From assembly GCA_002840905.1 (NCBI GenBank), contig PHDD01000016.1:1-64000 (forward strand): DNA of 64,000 bases, read 5' to 3'. Each line of letters opens with the position of its first letter. Positions within the stretch are counted from its first letter, which is position 1. The notes under the pieces were generated by a model. It was not told the origin of the DNA, searched no databases, and saw only the letters and a program-made list of their open reading frames with translations. Of the stretch, positions 8,456 to 17,800 are shown piece by piece. Origin of the DNA: Bacteroidetes bacterium HGW-Bacteroidetes-4 (lineage in GTDB: Bacteria; Bacteroidota; Bacteroidia; Bacteroidales; SZUA-534). Both the position numbers and the translations under genes were made by a program.

Positions 8456-8669
8456 CATGGCCATATGCGATAAATCGTTGTCAGTATGCGCTGGCATCGA
8501 AGTCCCGGTTCTTAAGTCTTCTGTCATACGTCTTGGGTTTACCATCGATATTCTAACCATCAATTTCCCTCTTGCCAACATTACAATTTCCACAGCAAAA
8601 GGCACCCTGTAACAAGTCCGCATAAACATTTTGCCCCGCTCCTTGTTTTTCTGTTCAAACACCAAAATC

Positions 8670-9149
8670 ATGCGGAAGCAAAGTAATTTATTAAGCAACA
8701 CGCTTGTCGTTATATCGATTGTATTATTAAGTACCCCAGCTATGAGTCAGGATAAAGTCTACCGTAAATTAACTCCCGAAGAAACCCGGGTTATCATCCA
8801 TAAAGGAACCGAGATGCCCTATACCGGTGCCTATTACGCCACCAAAGAGCATGGTACCTATGTATGCCGGCAATGCAATGCAAAACTGTACCAATCGGAC
8901 GATAAATTCGACAGTCATTGCGGCTGGCCCAGCTTCGACGATGAAGTTCCGGGAGCGGTTACCCGGGTTCCCGATGCCGACGGCCGGCGGACCGAGATTA
9001 TTTGCACCAACTGCAAAGGACATCTGGGCCATGTTTTTTTAGGTGAAGGATTTACTCCAAAAGATACCCGGCATTGTGTCAATTCCATCTCCCTGCTTTT
9101 TATTCCCGACAGCGTTCAAACCGAAAAAAAAGTAGGTACTTCGCGTTAA
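8670..9149 (+). CDS. msrB: Peptide-methionine (R)-S-oxide reductase, exported
   Basis: Reduces methionine-R-sulfoxide in proteins. MsrB signatures are complete: the first zinc-binding pair CRQC, HCGWPSF, the second pair CTNC, GHLGHVF, and the catalytic cysteine in RHCVNS near the C-terminus. I start at 8670 rather than the in-frame ATG at 8631 because MRKQSN followed by a hydrophobic run ending at PAMSQ makes a clean signal peptide. The enzyme should therefore act in the periplasm, repairing oxidised envelope proteins. About 159 residues, a normal single-domain size; no MsrA partner in the window. Confidence 0.93.
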   Translation: MRKQSNLLSNTLVVISIVLLSTPAMSQDKVYRKLTPEETRVIIHKGTEMPYTGAYYATKEHGTYVCRQCNAKLYQSDDKFDSHCGWPSFDDEVPGAVTRVPDADGRRTEIICTNCKGHLGHVFLGEGFTPKDTRHCVNSISLLFIPDSVQTEKKVGTSR

Positions 9150-9225
9150 ACCGCACATTTTACCGCATATATTTTATTTTTTGCAAAAGATTAAACACTT
9201 TTGCACCATAATTCATTGATACACC

Positions 9226-9993
9226 ATGGCTATTATAATAAAAACCTCAGAACAAATTGAAGGAATCAGACGGAGTTCTAAACTGGCCGGCGAAACCCTA
9301 AATTATATTGCCCCCTATGTGGTTCCCGGAGTGAACACCGAATACCTCGACAATTTAATAGAGCAATACATACGCGATAATAAGGCCATTCCGGCCACCC
9401 TGAATTACAACGGATACACCAAATCGTCGTGTATTTCGCCCAATAATGTGGTTTGCCATGGCATTCCTTCAAAAGAAGTAATACTGCGCGAGGGCGATAT
9501 TGTAAATATTGACATTACCACCATACTCGATGGCTATTTTGGCGATACCAGCCGCATGTTTTCGCTGGGCGAAATTTCAAAAGAAGCGCAGGATTTGCTC
9601 GACACCACCAAGCACTGTCTGAACCTGGGGATTCAACAGGTTAAACCCGGAAATACCTTTGGAAACATTGGCTATTTTATCAGCCGCTATGCCCAGGCCA
9701 AGGGATACAGTGTGGTTTATGAGTTTTGCGGACATGGTGTAGGGCTTGAATTTCACGAAGATCCCCAGGTCGATCATGTGGGACGGAAAAACTCGGGCCC
9801 GCTTATGAAACCCGGTATGATTTTTACCATTGAACCCATGATTAACATGGGCAAACCCCGGGTTACCGTCGATCGTATCGATGGCTGGACAGCCCGTACC
9901 ATCGACAACAAACTTTCGGCGCAATACGAGCATACGGTATTGGTTACCGAAACCGGTGTCGAGGTTTTAACCGATGTTAATGGGGAATATTAA
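9226..9993 (+). CDS. map: Type I methionine aminopeptidase
   Basis: Removes the initiator methionine from nascent proteins. 255 residues without an N-terminal zinc-finger extension. Metal ligands of the pita-bread fold are visible: Asp in VNIDITTI, Asp in FGDTSRMF, His in CGHGVGLEFHEDP, Glu in FTIEPMI and Glu in YEHTVLVTE. CHGIPS carries the substrate-contact His. Its 3' end overlaps the convergent aminotransferase gene by 17 bases. Here it sits apart from the ribosomal protein operon where map is often found. Confidence 0.95.
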   Translation: MAIIIKTSEQIEGIRRSSKLAGETLNYIAPYVVPGVNTEYLDNLIEQYIRDNKAIPATLNYNGYTKSSCISPNNVVCHGIPSKEVILREGDIVNIDITTILDGYFGDTSRMFSLGEISKEAQDLLDTTKHCLNLGIQQVKPGNTFGNIGYFISRYAQAKGYSVVYEFCGHGVGLEFHEDPQVDHVGRKNSGPLMKPGMIFTIEPMINMGKPRVTVDRIDGWTARTIDNKLSAQYEHTVLVTETGVEVLTDVNGEY

Positions 9994-10819
9994 ACGAATT
10001 GTAGGCCGACAAATAATCCTGTACCAGGTCATTAAAGGTCTTAATAACCTGTCGCAAAACCGCATTCGATGTATTTAACACAATTCCATCGACCTGTTTA
10101 AGCGGCAATACTCCCGGTGAGGTACCACAAATAAAAGCAGCATCAAAGGTGCTTAATTCGTCCACAGCCGGTGCCTTTTCAATCAAAGGTACATTTAACC
10201 GATTCAGGACCTCAATCACGTATTTACGGGTAATACCCAATAAAACCAGAGAGGCGGGTGCGGTAATTACCTGATTGTTTCTGATAAAAAAAACATTGCT
10301 CCGGCTTCCTTCGGTAATTTTATTATCGGAGTTTACCAACAAAACTTCGAACACCCGATGTACTGCTAAAAAGGCATTGGCTTGTTTGCGGGTTTCGGTA
10401 TGTTTTACTTTGGCGTTTGGATTCGTTCGCTCACTTTTTAGGGTAGCCGTTGCAACTCCATGTATGTATTCGAGTGGCTCAGGGTATTGATGCGCAATAA
10501 AACCCAATTGGCTGATGCTTTTGTCGCCAGGGCAACTTATACGCAGTTCCATATTGCCAAAAAACTTTTGATTGATTTCGCACAGGGTTTTAATCCGTGA
10601 CCGGTAAATATCGGCCGGCTCTGCCGTTGCCTTAAAACCTGACAGACGCATGGAACGAACCATACGATGGTAATGGTCTTCAAAAAAAAGTGGAATACCC
10701 GCCACAATCTTAAAAACCTCATACACCGACCGAATAATTTCGTCTCTTTCAGAACCGGTATCTGTTTTACACAGTTCAGCACCGGAATAATAATAGGTAT
10801 CAGTAAAACCTGCACCCAT
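9977..10819 (-). CDS. PLP-dependent class IV aminotransferase / lyase
   Basis: 280 residues of fold-type IV PLP enzyme, the family of branched-chain aminotransferases, D-amino-acid aminotransferases and aminodeoxychorismate lyase (PabC). Visible features are the TETRKQANAFLA segment supplying the candidate Schiff-base lysine, the ITEGSRSNVFFI cofactor loop (typical E.S.SN), and the ITRKYVIEVL and FICGTSPGVLPL segments around the phosphate site. Substrate cannot be decided from sequence; PabC-like or branched-chain activity are the main options. It is followed leftwards into map by a convergent overlap; the PlsC-type gene lies 15 bases upstream, so the two may be co-transcribed. Confidence 0.82.
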   Translation of the reverse strand: MGAGFTDTYYYSGAELCKTDTGSERDEIIRSVYEVFKIVAGIPLFFEDHYHRMVRSMRLSGFKATAEPADIYRSRIKTLCEINQKFFGNMELRISCPGDKSISQLGFIAHQYPEPLEYIHGVATATLKSERTNPNAKVKHTETRKQANAFLAVHRVFEVLLVNSDNKITEGSRSNVFFIRNNQVITAPASLVLLGITRKYVIEVLNRLNVPLIEKAPAVDELSTFDAAFICGTSPGVLPLKQVDGIVLNTSNAVLRQVIKTFNDLVQDYLSAYNSFNIPH

Positions 10820-10834
10820 GGTAATGGCTATTTA

Positions 10835-12175
10835 TTAAAGTAAATTGGAAATTTGCCCCACTAAGATATCCCAATTTTCTGTCAAACGCTTCCAAGTCGG
10901 ATTGTTTTTTCGCTTATAAATAAACGCACGCCAACGGGCGTAGGTTTTTTTAAACCAAACATAATATTCATAGCTGAACAAACCCAACAGATAAATACCC
11001 AAAAAGGCAATCAGCGCATAATAAAAAGGCTCAACCAGTAACAAAAGGGCAATTAAATAACCCAGGTAAAACAGGGTGAATGTTATTATTGATGCAGCAA
11101 AGCGTATGGAACTAACAAACTGGGGATCTTTAATCCTATGTGCAGCCAGTACTGGCAGATAAAAAGGCGGAAAATTAAAGATAAAACCTACTACAAACAA
11201 AGGGAAAAGCACCAACTGGAGCAGCGTGTTAATCAAAGTCCATACGATAGGGAAATATCCTTTGGCAGGAACCCAAAAGCGCAAATTAAGCGATTTTAAA
11301 TCGTCCAGAACCTGTTTACCCCGACCTTCCATAGTTTCAAACTTTTCAGGGTTTTCTTTTTTAAAAGCAATCAGGGCATCGGAAATCTCCTGCGATTTGT
11401 CGCGTACTTTTGTATGTCGGGTATCAAGTCCTTTCCGGTAAAGCAGGTGATTAATATAAATATCTTTAAGGTATTGAATCGATTCGTAATGCTCCTCGTC
11501 GTTAATATGAAGCATTTGCGGCAACATCCGGTTTCGCAATTCTTCCATAAAAGCATTCATCCCCTTTTGGGGATTTTCAAGGTAAATTTCTTTAAACTGG
11601 TTAACTGAAAAAGGCTTGCCAAAATGCACCAGCAAATCCGATCCAAAATTAATATAGTTGGTGTAATCGAGCCCCACTGGAACCACCTGAATGTCCAATT
11701 CAAAATTACTGCGTTCTTCGGCCTGAAAAGCAATACGGGCAATACCCTTTTTCAATACACGCAAACGTCGTTGCCCAAAATGGTTACCTTCAGGAAGTAT
11801 GGCCAGGCGTTTTTTATTCAACAATACCCCTACGGCTTCTTCAAAAACCGCATCGTTGTTTTGCAGGCTCTTAATGCCATCACGAATGCGGAAAATGGGC
11901 AGGATTTTAAACGAACGCAGAATTTTTGCAATTACTTGATTTTTAAAAATATCGGCCCGCGCCATAAAAACCGGCTGACTTTTAAGCACACACAGTACGG
12001 TAAGTGCATCCATCAGCGCATTTTGGTGGTTAATGGCTATAATTACCGGTTTGTTTTCGGGAATGTTATTTTTTCCGACAACCGTAATCCGGTTATAGAA
12101 AGAGTATAAATAAATATCTACATACGATCGTAAAAACCCGTGCAAAAAACTGTGTTGATGTATCGGTTTCTTCAT
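10835..12175 (-). CDS. PlsC-type 1-acylglycerol-3-phosphate acyltransferase, membrane-anchored
   Basis: 446 residues. The acyltransferase core has the catalytic NHQNALMD (HxxxxD) block near residue 50 and LPEGNHFGQ as the glycerophosphate-binding motif, followed by a long insertion. The C-terminal third has three or four hydrophobic spans (LINTLLQLVLFPLFVVGF, ITFTLFYLGYLIALLLL, ALIAFLGIYLLGLF). Expected to acylate lysophosphatidate or a related lipid at the inner membrane. Larger than canonical PlsC (~240 residues) because of the tail, so the exact acceptor is uncertain. Confidence 0.85.
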   Translation of the reverse strand: MKKPIHQHSFLHGFLRSYVDIYLYSFYNRITVVGKNNIPENKPVIIAINHQNALMDALTVLCVLKSQPVFMARADIFKNQVIAKILRSFKILPIFRIRDGIKSLQNNDAVFEEAVGVLLNKKRLAILPEGNHFGQRRLRVLKKGIARIAFQAEERSNFELDIQVVPVGLDYTNYINFGSDLLVHFGKPFSVNQFKEIYLENPQKGMNAFMEELRNRMLPQMLHINDEEHYESIQYLKDIYINHLLYRKGLDTRHTKVRDKSQEISDALIAFKKENPEKFETMEGRGKQVLDDLKSLNLRFWVPAKGYFPIVWTLINTLLQLVLFPLFVVGFIFNFPPFYLPVLAAHRIKDPQFVSSIRFAASIITFTLFYLGYLIALLLLVEPFYYALIAFLGIYLLGLFSYEYYVWFKKTYARWRAFIYKRKNNPTWKRLTENWDILVGQISNLL

Positions 12176-12242
12176 GTATTTCCGTTTTCCTTATCTAACT
12201 TAAACTGCTCTGTTGCCAATAATTTTAAAGGGTTTGTATTTC

Positions 12243-13178
12243 TTAGGTAGGTAATTTCCGAACCGACCAAAAACTGGACACAACCAATCCCGATAAAATA
12301 TGCCATACGCCCCACCAGGCGGCTATTATAGCCATTCCTCCTGTTCCAAGTTCGGGAGGAAATATCTTGGGATTAAAAATTAGCACCAAAGCCAACCCAC
12401 TGTTCTGAATTCCTGTTTCAATGGAAATGGTACGTCGATTCTGCCGGCCTACCTTAAAAATACTTGCCAGGGTAAATCCGGTTGTAAGAGCCAGAAAATT
12501 GTGAATTAAAACCAGCAGAAATACGTACTTGATGTATTTTAAAAAGTGATCTAAATTTCCGGCAAAGGCAATCACCACATAAGCCAAAAAAATAATGATA
12601 GAAAGTATTTTAATCGGTTTTTTTATCTTTTGGGTTAGTTCGGGGAATTTACTATTGAACAGCATACCCAGAATTATAGGCAAGCCCAGCAATAACAACA
12701 CGGTCTGAAACATTTGCATCGGATCAATCTCAATAGGAACCAATAAAGGGTTTTTGTTGCTGTACATACCCCCCCAGAACGAAAAATTTAAAGGCGTTAA
12801 TACAATGGCCGAAAGGGTTGCAATGGCTGTTAAACTAACCGATAACGCAGCATTCCCGTTGGCATGCGACGACATAAAATTTGATATATTACCTCCGGGA
12901 CACGAAGCTACCAGAATCATTCCCATGGCCACTCCTGCTGTTATATTGCCGTTTAAAAACCAAACAAATAAGAACGTGATGGCCGGCAAAGCAATAAACT
13001 GACTGAAGATACCAATAATAGCAGCTTTGGGTTTATAAAAAACCTGTTTAATGTGATTTAACTTAATATCGAGAGCAACACCAAACATGATGAAAAAGAG
13101 CGTGAAATTCAAGGCCAACAAGCCCCCCTGCGAAAAGTTTAACTTGATATTATCTAATAATTCTAATCCTTCAAACAT
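12243..13178 (-). CDS. Bile acid:sodium symporter (BASS) family transporter
   Basis: 311 residues with about nine hydrophobic segments and the family signature VASCPGGNISNFMSSHANGN around the crossover helix, plus the second-half SIETGIQNSGLAL motif. BASS proteins are Na+-driven importers of organic anions; bacterial members also carry pantoate, pyruvate or 2-keto acids, so the substrate is unknown here. It reads alone, with the acyltransferase gene 67 bases downstream in the same direction. Confidence 0.88.
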   Translation of the reverse strand: MFEGLELLDNIKLNFSQGGLLALNFTLFFIMFGVALDIKLNHIKQVFYKPKAAIIGIFSQFIALPAITFLFVWFLNGNITAGVAMGMILVASCPGGNISNFMSSHANGNAALSVSLTAIATLSAIVLTPLNFSFWGGMYSNKNPLLVPIEIDPMQMFQTVLLLLGLPIILGMLFNSKFPELTQKIKKPIKILSIIIFLAYVVIAFAGNLDHFLKYIKYVFLLVLIHNFLALTTGFTLASIFKVGRQNRRTISIETGIQNSGLALVLIFNPKIFPPELGTGGMAIIAAWWGVWHILSGLVVSSFWSVRKLPT

Positions 13179-13336
13179 AATTCCCTGCTTTAAGTGCGCA
13201 AAAGTAATATTTTATGCCCCCAATAAAGGTGGTGAAAATACCACTTTTCCACAATTTCCTGTTTGTTGTATTTTTACAATCAACCAATTTTTATTTTAAA
13301 TATATACTAAGAATAACTTAATCTATTGTACTGTAT

Positions 13337-14632
13337 TTAAACAGGTTCTGCAAACAAATCGTATTCATCGGCATCAATAATCCGCACTTGCCTGAAAGTA
13401 CCAATTGGTAAACGCTTGGTGGTTTTTATCAAGATCTCATTATCCACTTCGGGACTGTCAAACTCCGACCTACCGATATAATATTCCCCCTCACGCCTGT
13501 CTATTAGTACCTTTACCCTGGTGCCAATCCGTTCCTGGTTCAGTTCGAACGATATTTGCTGCTGAATTTCCATTATTTCGTCGGCACGCTGCTGTTTAAC
13601 GTCTTCAGGAATGTTATCCTCATAATGATTCCAGGCATAGGTATTTTCTTCGTGCGAATAAGGAAATACTCCCAGTCGCTCAAACCGAATATCGCGTACA
13701 AACTGTTTGAGTTCCTCAAAATCAGCTTCGGTTTCACCCGGATGCCCAACCAATAGTGTGGTTCTAAGTGCTATTCCGGGTACTTCAGTACGGAAGCGTT
13801 GAATCAATTCATAGGTTTCCTTTTTGTTAACCCTGCGTCGCATCAATTTCAGCATGTTATCGCTGATGTGCTGCAAGGCAATATCCATATAGTTACAGAT
13901 GTTCGGGTATTTGGCCATTACAGGCAGTATATCCATCGGAAATTGTGCCGGGTAGGTATAATGAATACGCAGCCACTCCAGTCCCTTAATTTGAGCCAAT
14001 TGTTCCATTAGCGGAGCCAACATGGGTTTGCGATACAAATCCCGTCCATAATACGATAAATCCTGGGCAATCAGAATAACTTCCTTTACCCCTTGTTCAA
14101 CCAGGGCACGGGTTTCATCAACCAGCGATTCCAGTGTGCGTGACTTGTGACCACCGGTAATTACCGGAATAGCACAGTACGAACAGGTTCGGTTGCATCC
14201 TTCCGAAAGTTTTAAAAAAGCATAATGCGAGGGCGTAGTAAGTATCCGTTGTGGCCTGAGGCCTTCAAATTCTTTGGCTTTAAGCGATTTTAACATGGCT
14301 TGCAACTCAAATTTGCCAAACCAGCCATCTACTTCAGGTATTTCATCTTTAAGCTCCTGTTTGTACCGCTCCGATAAACAACCAAAAACCAGTATTTTTT
14401 CAACCAGACCATTTTCCTTAGCCTGGGCATAGTTTAAAATGGTTTCGATGCTTTCTTCTTTGGCATCGCCAATAAAGCCACAGGTATTTATCAATACATA
14501 TTCGGCCTTTTCTTTATCCGATTCGTGGGTTACCTCATAACCATTTGCACTGAGTTGTTTCATCAACACTTCAGAATCAACCCGGTTCTTGGAACAACCT
14601 AAAGTGATAATATTAATACGCTTTTGCTTCAT
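13337..14632 (-). CDS. rimO: Ribosomal protein S12 methylthiotransferase
   Basis: Radical-SAM enzyme that methylthiolates Asp88 of ribosomal protein S12. 431 residues: the N-terminal methylthiotransferase domain has LGCSKNRVDSE, NTCGFIGDAKEES and FGCLSERY, which carry the three cysteines of the auxiliary cluster; the radical-SAM core has CNRTCSYCAIP; a C-terminal TRAM domain ends the protein. IPVITGGHKSR and GHPGETE are typical of RimO. It lies 30 bases after ftsY with a terminator between, so it is probably read through partially from the ftsY transcript. Confidence 0.95.
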   Translation of the reverse strand: MKQKRINIITLGCSKNRVDSEVLMKQLSANGYEVTHESDKEKAEYVLINTCGFIGDAKEESIETILNYAQAKENGLVEKILVFGCLSERYKQELKDEIPEVDGWFGKFELQAMLKSLKAKEFEGLRPQRILTTPSHYAFLKLSEGCNRTCSYCAIPVITGGHKSRTLESLVDETRALVEQGVKEVILIAQDLSYYGRDLYRKPMLAPLMEQLAQIKGLEWLRIHYTYPAQFPMDILPVMAKYPNICNYMDIALQHISDNMLKLMRRRVNKKETYELIQRFRTEVPGIALRTTLLVGHPGETEADFEELKQFVRDIRFERLGVFPYSHEENTYAWNHYEDNIPEDVKQQRADEIMEIQQQISFELNQERIGTRVKVLIDRREGEYYIGRSEFDSPEVDNEILIKTTKRLPIGTFRQVRIIDADEYDLFAEPV

Positions 14633-14633
14633 A

Positions 14634-14656
14634 ACAAAAAAAGGTCCTTTCGGACC
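14634..14656 (-). terminator. Terminator or attenuator between ftsY and rimO
   Basis: On the minus strand GGTCC-GAAA-GGACC (14643-14656) is followed by seven T residues. The GNRA loop and U-tract are strong despite a 5-bp stem. It sits in the 30-base gap between ftsY and rimO. Confidence 0.7.
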
Positions 14657-14662
14657 CTACCG

Positions 14663-15619
14663 CTATTGTTTAAATAATGAATCGACAAACTCGAGTCGGT
14701 TAAATACCTGTAAATCATCAATTCCTTCGCCAATACCGATGTATTTAACCGGAATTTTAAACTGATCGGAAATACCAATTACCACACCGCCTTTTGCTGT
14801 GCCATCGAGCTTGGTAAGTGCCAGCGCACTTACTTCAGTTGCTTTGGTAAATTGCCTGGCTTGTTCAAAAGCATTTTGACCGGTAGAGCCATCGAGAACC
14901 AGTAACACCTCATTGGGTGCATGGGGTGCCAGCTTTTGCATCACTTTCTTTACCTTCGACAACTCGTTCATCAGGTTAATTTTATTGTGCAACCTACCTG
15001 CAGTATCAATCAGTACCACATCGGCTTTTGCAGTAATAGCCGATTGCACCGTATCAAAAGCCACAGAAGCCGGATCGGAGCCCATTTTTTGTTTTATAAT
15101 GGGAACATCAACCCGCTGAGCCCAGATTTCCAACTGATTGATAGCTGCTGCGCGAAAAGTGTCGGCTGCACCAATAACCACCGACTTGCCTGCTTTTTTA
15201 AACTGATGGGCCAGTTTCCCAATGGTGGTAGTTTTTCCCACCCCATTTACTCCCACTACCATAATTACATAAGGCAACCCGTCGCTGGTCTGCGGAACTT
15301 CAAATTCAATCACATCGCGGGTATTGTTTTCCTGAAGCAAAGCGGCTATTTCTTCCTTCAAAAGCGTGTGCAATTCGTCGGTTCCCAAATATTTATCACG
15401 GGCAGTACGTTTTTCAATCCGTTCAATAATCCGTAAAGTAGTTTCTACTCCCACATCTGAGGTTATCAGCACTTCTTCAAGGTTATCTAATACTTCATCG
15501 TCGACAGTAGATTTACCCACAACTACTCTTGAGAGTTTTTTAAAGACACTCTCTTTGGTTTTAGCCAAACCTTTATCGAGGTTTTCTTTTTTTGTTTTCG
15601 AAAAAAGACCCATGTCCAA
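14663..15619 (-). CDS. ftsY: Signal recognition particle receptor FtsY
   Basis: SRP-receptor GTPase that docks ribosome-nascent chain complexes at the inner membrane. 318 residues: a short N-domain without the long acidic A-domain, then GTPase motifs VNGVGKTTT (P-loop), DTFRAAA, DTAGRLHNK and TKLDGTAKGG, ending in the KYIGIGEGIDDL segment. An alternative start two codons in (15613, MGLFSK) is equally plausible. It is downstream of the L28-L33-DUF4295 genes, the usual Bacteroidota order. Confidence 0.95.
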   Translation of the reverse strand: MDMGLFSKTKKENLDKGLAKTKESVFKKLSRVVVGKSTVDDEVLDNLEEVLITSDVGVETTLRIIERIEKRTARDKYLGTDELHTLLKEEIAALLQENNTRDVIEFEVPQTSDGLPYVIMVVGVNGVGKTTTIGKLAHQFKKAGKSVVIGAADTFRAAAINQLEIWAQRVDVPIIKQKMGSDPASVAFDTVQSAITAKADVVLIDTAGRLHNKINLMNELSKVKKVMQKLAPHAPNEVLLVLDGSTGQNAFEQARQFTKATEVSALALTKLDGTAKGGVVIGISDQFKIPVKYIGIGEGIDDLQVFNRLEFVDSLFKQ

Positions 15620-15666
15620 TTGAATTTAAAATCGGTTGAAAATATACAAAATCGGTCAGTAAACAA

Positions 15667-15701
15667 AAAAAGCCTTCTTCAACCGGAAGAAAGCTTTTTT
15701 T
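15667..15701. terminator. Terminator between the DUF4295 gene and ftsY
   Basis: AAAGCCTTCTTC and GAAGAAAGCTTT pair around AACCG, with A- and T-tracts on both sides. It works in principle in both directions; here it closes the leftward ribosomal protein transcript before ftsY. Confidence 0.75.
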
Positions 15702-15719
15702 GTTATAATTTTTTTAAGC

Positions 15720-15872
15720 TTATTTTTTGAAGAAATCAGCCACGTGATCAGCGTTTACTACTTCTTCTTTAAACTGATAAGAACCAGTTTTTGGTGATTT
15801 TACCATCTTAATTACTTTCGCATAAGATTTAGCATCACCTGATTTTAATGTTGCAACAACCTTCTTAGCCAT
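15720..15872 (-). CDS. DUF4295 small protein
   Basis: A 50-residue protein found by reading the gap between rpmG and ftsY. It starts MAKKVVATLKSGDAK and ends DHVADFFKK. It is strongly basic and matches DUF4295, a short family found next to rpmG in Bacteroidota and probably ribosome-associated by context; no function has been established that I know of. The gap to rpmG is 7 bases, so it is the last gene of the L28-L33 operon. Confidence 0.88.
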   Translation of the reverse strand: MAKKVVATLKSGDAKSYAKVIKMVKSPKTGSYQFKEEVVNADHVADFFKK

Positions 15873-15879
15873 GACTTAC

Positions 15880-16068
15880 TTATTTAATTTCTTTATGTAC
15901 AGTTACTTTTTTAAGAATGGGGTTGTATTTTTTCAACTCCATACGTTCCGGGGTGTTTTTCTTGTTCTTTTTGGTAATGTATCTTGAAGTACCCGGCATT
16001 CCACTTTCTTTATGTTCAGTACATTCTAAAATTACCTGAACCCTATTACCTTTTGCCTTTTTAGCCAT
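15880..16068 (-). CDS. rpmG: 50S ribosomal protein L33
   Basis: 62 residues, basic, with the L33 pattern [35 protein letters not shown] and a lysine-rich end. Only one cysteine is present, so it is a zinc-free (C-) form, not the four-cysteine ribbon type. It lies 15 bases after rpmB and 7 bases before the DUF4295 gene. Confidence 0.95.
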   Translation of the reverse strand: MAKKAKGNRVQVILECTEHKESGMPGTSRYITKKNKKNTPERMELKKYNPILKKVTVHKEIK

Positions 16069-16083
16069 CTCTTAATTTCTTTT

Positions 16084-16329
16084 TTAGTACTGATTAATAA
16101 AACCTTGGGCTTTTGCCTTTTTCAATACGTTATTCAAACCGTTTTTGTTGATGGTACGAATACCAGCAGCAGATACTTTTAAGGTAATCCAACGGTCTTC
16201 CTCTGGTAAATAAAACTTTTTAGTAAATAAATTGGGGTAAAACCTTCTCTTTGTTTTTACGTTCGAGTGGCTTACATTATTACCCACCATCATTTTTTTT
16301 CCTGTAACTTGACAAATTCTTGACATCAC
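16084..16329 (-). CDS. rpmB: 50S ribosomal protein L28
   Basis: 81 residues, beginning [11 protein letters not shown] after an extra Met, with [15 protein letters not shown] and [19 protein letters not shown] typical of L28. It is a zinc-free version lacking the CxxC pairs. First gene of the rpmB-rpmG-DUF4295 unit; the AT-rich 177-base gap upstream to cinA should contain its promoter, but I saw no good consensus. Confidence 0.95.
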   Translation of the reverse strand: MMSRICQVTGKKMMVGNNVSHSNVKTKRRFYPNLFTKKFYLPEEDRWITLKVSAAGIRTINKNGLNNVLKKAKAQGFINQY

Positions 16330-16506
16330 TATATCATTTAAGATTCTTCATTTCAAAATTCGGTTCGCAAAATACGTGTTTTTTCTTCAATTAATCAAAT
16401 AATTACCGTGCTTTTTCACAAAAAAAATGATTTTTTGGTTTAAGTTTTTGATGCAAAGCCAATTCTCAATACAAAAGATAATTTTAATGTGTTGTTTTTT
16501 TGATTT

Positions 16507-17751
16507 TTACAAGTCGTTTAAAATGATTTTGCGAAGCAGGTTTAATCCTGCAAATGATGACCTTGTTACGTTTATTTCGCGCTCATTTCCGAATTTAAAA
16601 AGCTTTGAAACCACATTATTATCATCAGCAACAGCAATCCAAACGGTACCCACCGGTTTTTCATCGCTTCCTCCATCGGGTCCTGCAATACCTGAAGTGG
16701 CAATGGCATAATGGGTTTTCAGCAGCTTCCGGACCGACAAGGCCATTTGTTCAACTACCTGCTGGCTAACCGCACCGTACGCTTCAATAAGTTCCGGATT
16801 AATGCCCAATACCTGAGTTTTTATTTCATTGGCATAAGCAACCAAACTCCCTTTAAAATAAGCCGAAGAACCCGGCACCGAAGTTATCAGCCTGGCCATA
16901 TTTCCACCGGTACAACTTTCAGCAGTCGAAAGTGTTTTATTACTATTAATTAACAAGTTACCTATTACTACCGGTAGTGATTCTTCATTCAGCGAAACAA
17001 TATTCTTAGGAATGAATTGCTTTAGTTTTTGAAGCTCTGCATCCAATAATTTTTTTGTTTCCTGCTTATTACCTGCTGTCATTCCCAAACGTAACCGCAC
17101 CATACCCGGCGATGGCAAATAAGCCAGTTTCATGCCCTGCGGTAATTTGTTCTCCCAGTCTTCAATTTTAAGGGCCAATTGCGATTCACCTATTTCCGTT
17201 ATCGTTGCCGTTTGATATACCACAGCCGGCAATTGAAAAAACGCTTGCACCCTGGGAAGCACTTCGATTTTCATCAACGATTTCATCTCGAAAGGAACTC
17301 CGGGAAGGCTCACAACTATTTTACCTTCCTCCTCGAACCAAATGCCCGGCGCCGTTCCATTCAGGTTGCGAAGTAATTTTGCTTTTTCCGGAAACAAAGC
17401 CTGATCGCGATTCAGGGTATTCATTTGAGAACCGCGTCGTTCAATAAAACTAATCACGTCGTTATAAACTTCCTCATTAAAAACCAATGAGCTATCGAAG
17501 TATTTTGCCAGGGTATTCTTGGTAATGTCGTCCTTTGTAGGTCCCAGCCCGCCGGTAATAATTACCAGCTCCACATCGGCCAGTGCATCGCGCAGGGTAT
17601 TTTCAATAGCCCAGGCATCGTCCGAAACAGAACGTACCTGTTTCACCGTAATGCCAATTTGAGTTAGTTCTGAAGCAATCCAGGCTGAGTTGGTATCTAC
17701 AATCTGGCCTATCAATATTTCGTCGCCTATAGTTATTATATATGCATTCAT
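16507..17751 (-). CDS. cinA: CinA: nicotinamide-nucleotide amidase with MoaB/Mog-like domain
   Basis: 414 residues in the two-domain CinA layout. The N-terminal ~250 residues are the molybdopterin-binding-like (COG1058) domain with IGDEILIGQIVDTN, ITGGLGPTKDD and LPGVPFEMKSL. The C-terminal ~160 residues are the amidase (PncC) with STAESCTGGNMARLITSVPG, ATSGIAGPDGG and KPVGTVWIAV. Family members deamidate NMN to nicotinate mononucleotide and hydrolyse damaged pyridine nucleotides. The start just after 17752 is the only one that preserves the first strand. Confidence 0.94.
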   Translation of the reverse strand: MNAYIITIGDEILIGQIVDTNSAWIASELTQIGITVKQVRSVSDDAWAIENTLRDALADVELVIITGGLGPTKDDITKNTLAKYFDSSLVFNEEVYNDVISFIERRGSQMNTLNRDQALFPEKAKLLRNLNGTAPGIWFEEEGKIVVSLPGVPFEMKSLMKIEVLPRVQAFFQLPAVVYQTATITEIGESQLALKIEDWENKLPQGMKLAYLPSPGMVRLRLGMTAGNKQETKKLLDAELQKLKQFIPKNIVSLNEESLPVVIGNLLINSNKTLSTAESCTGGNMARLITSVPGSSAYFKGSLVAYANEIKTQVLGINPELIEAYGAVSQQVVEQMALSVRKLLKTHYAIATSGIAGPDGGSDEKPVGTVWIAVADDNNVVSKLFKFGNEREINVTRSSFAGLNLLRKIILNDL

Positions 17752-17800
17752 TTAACGATTGATTTTTTTTTGTTGCTCAAAAAATATGTTTAAACCAGTT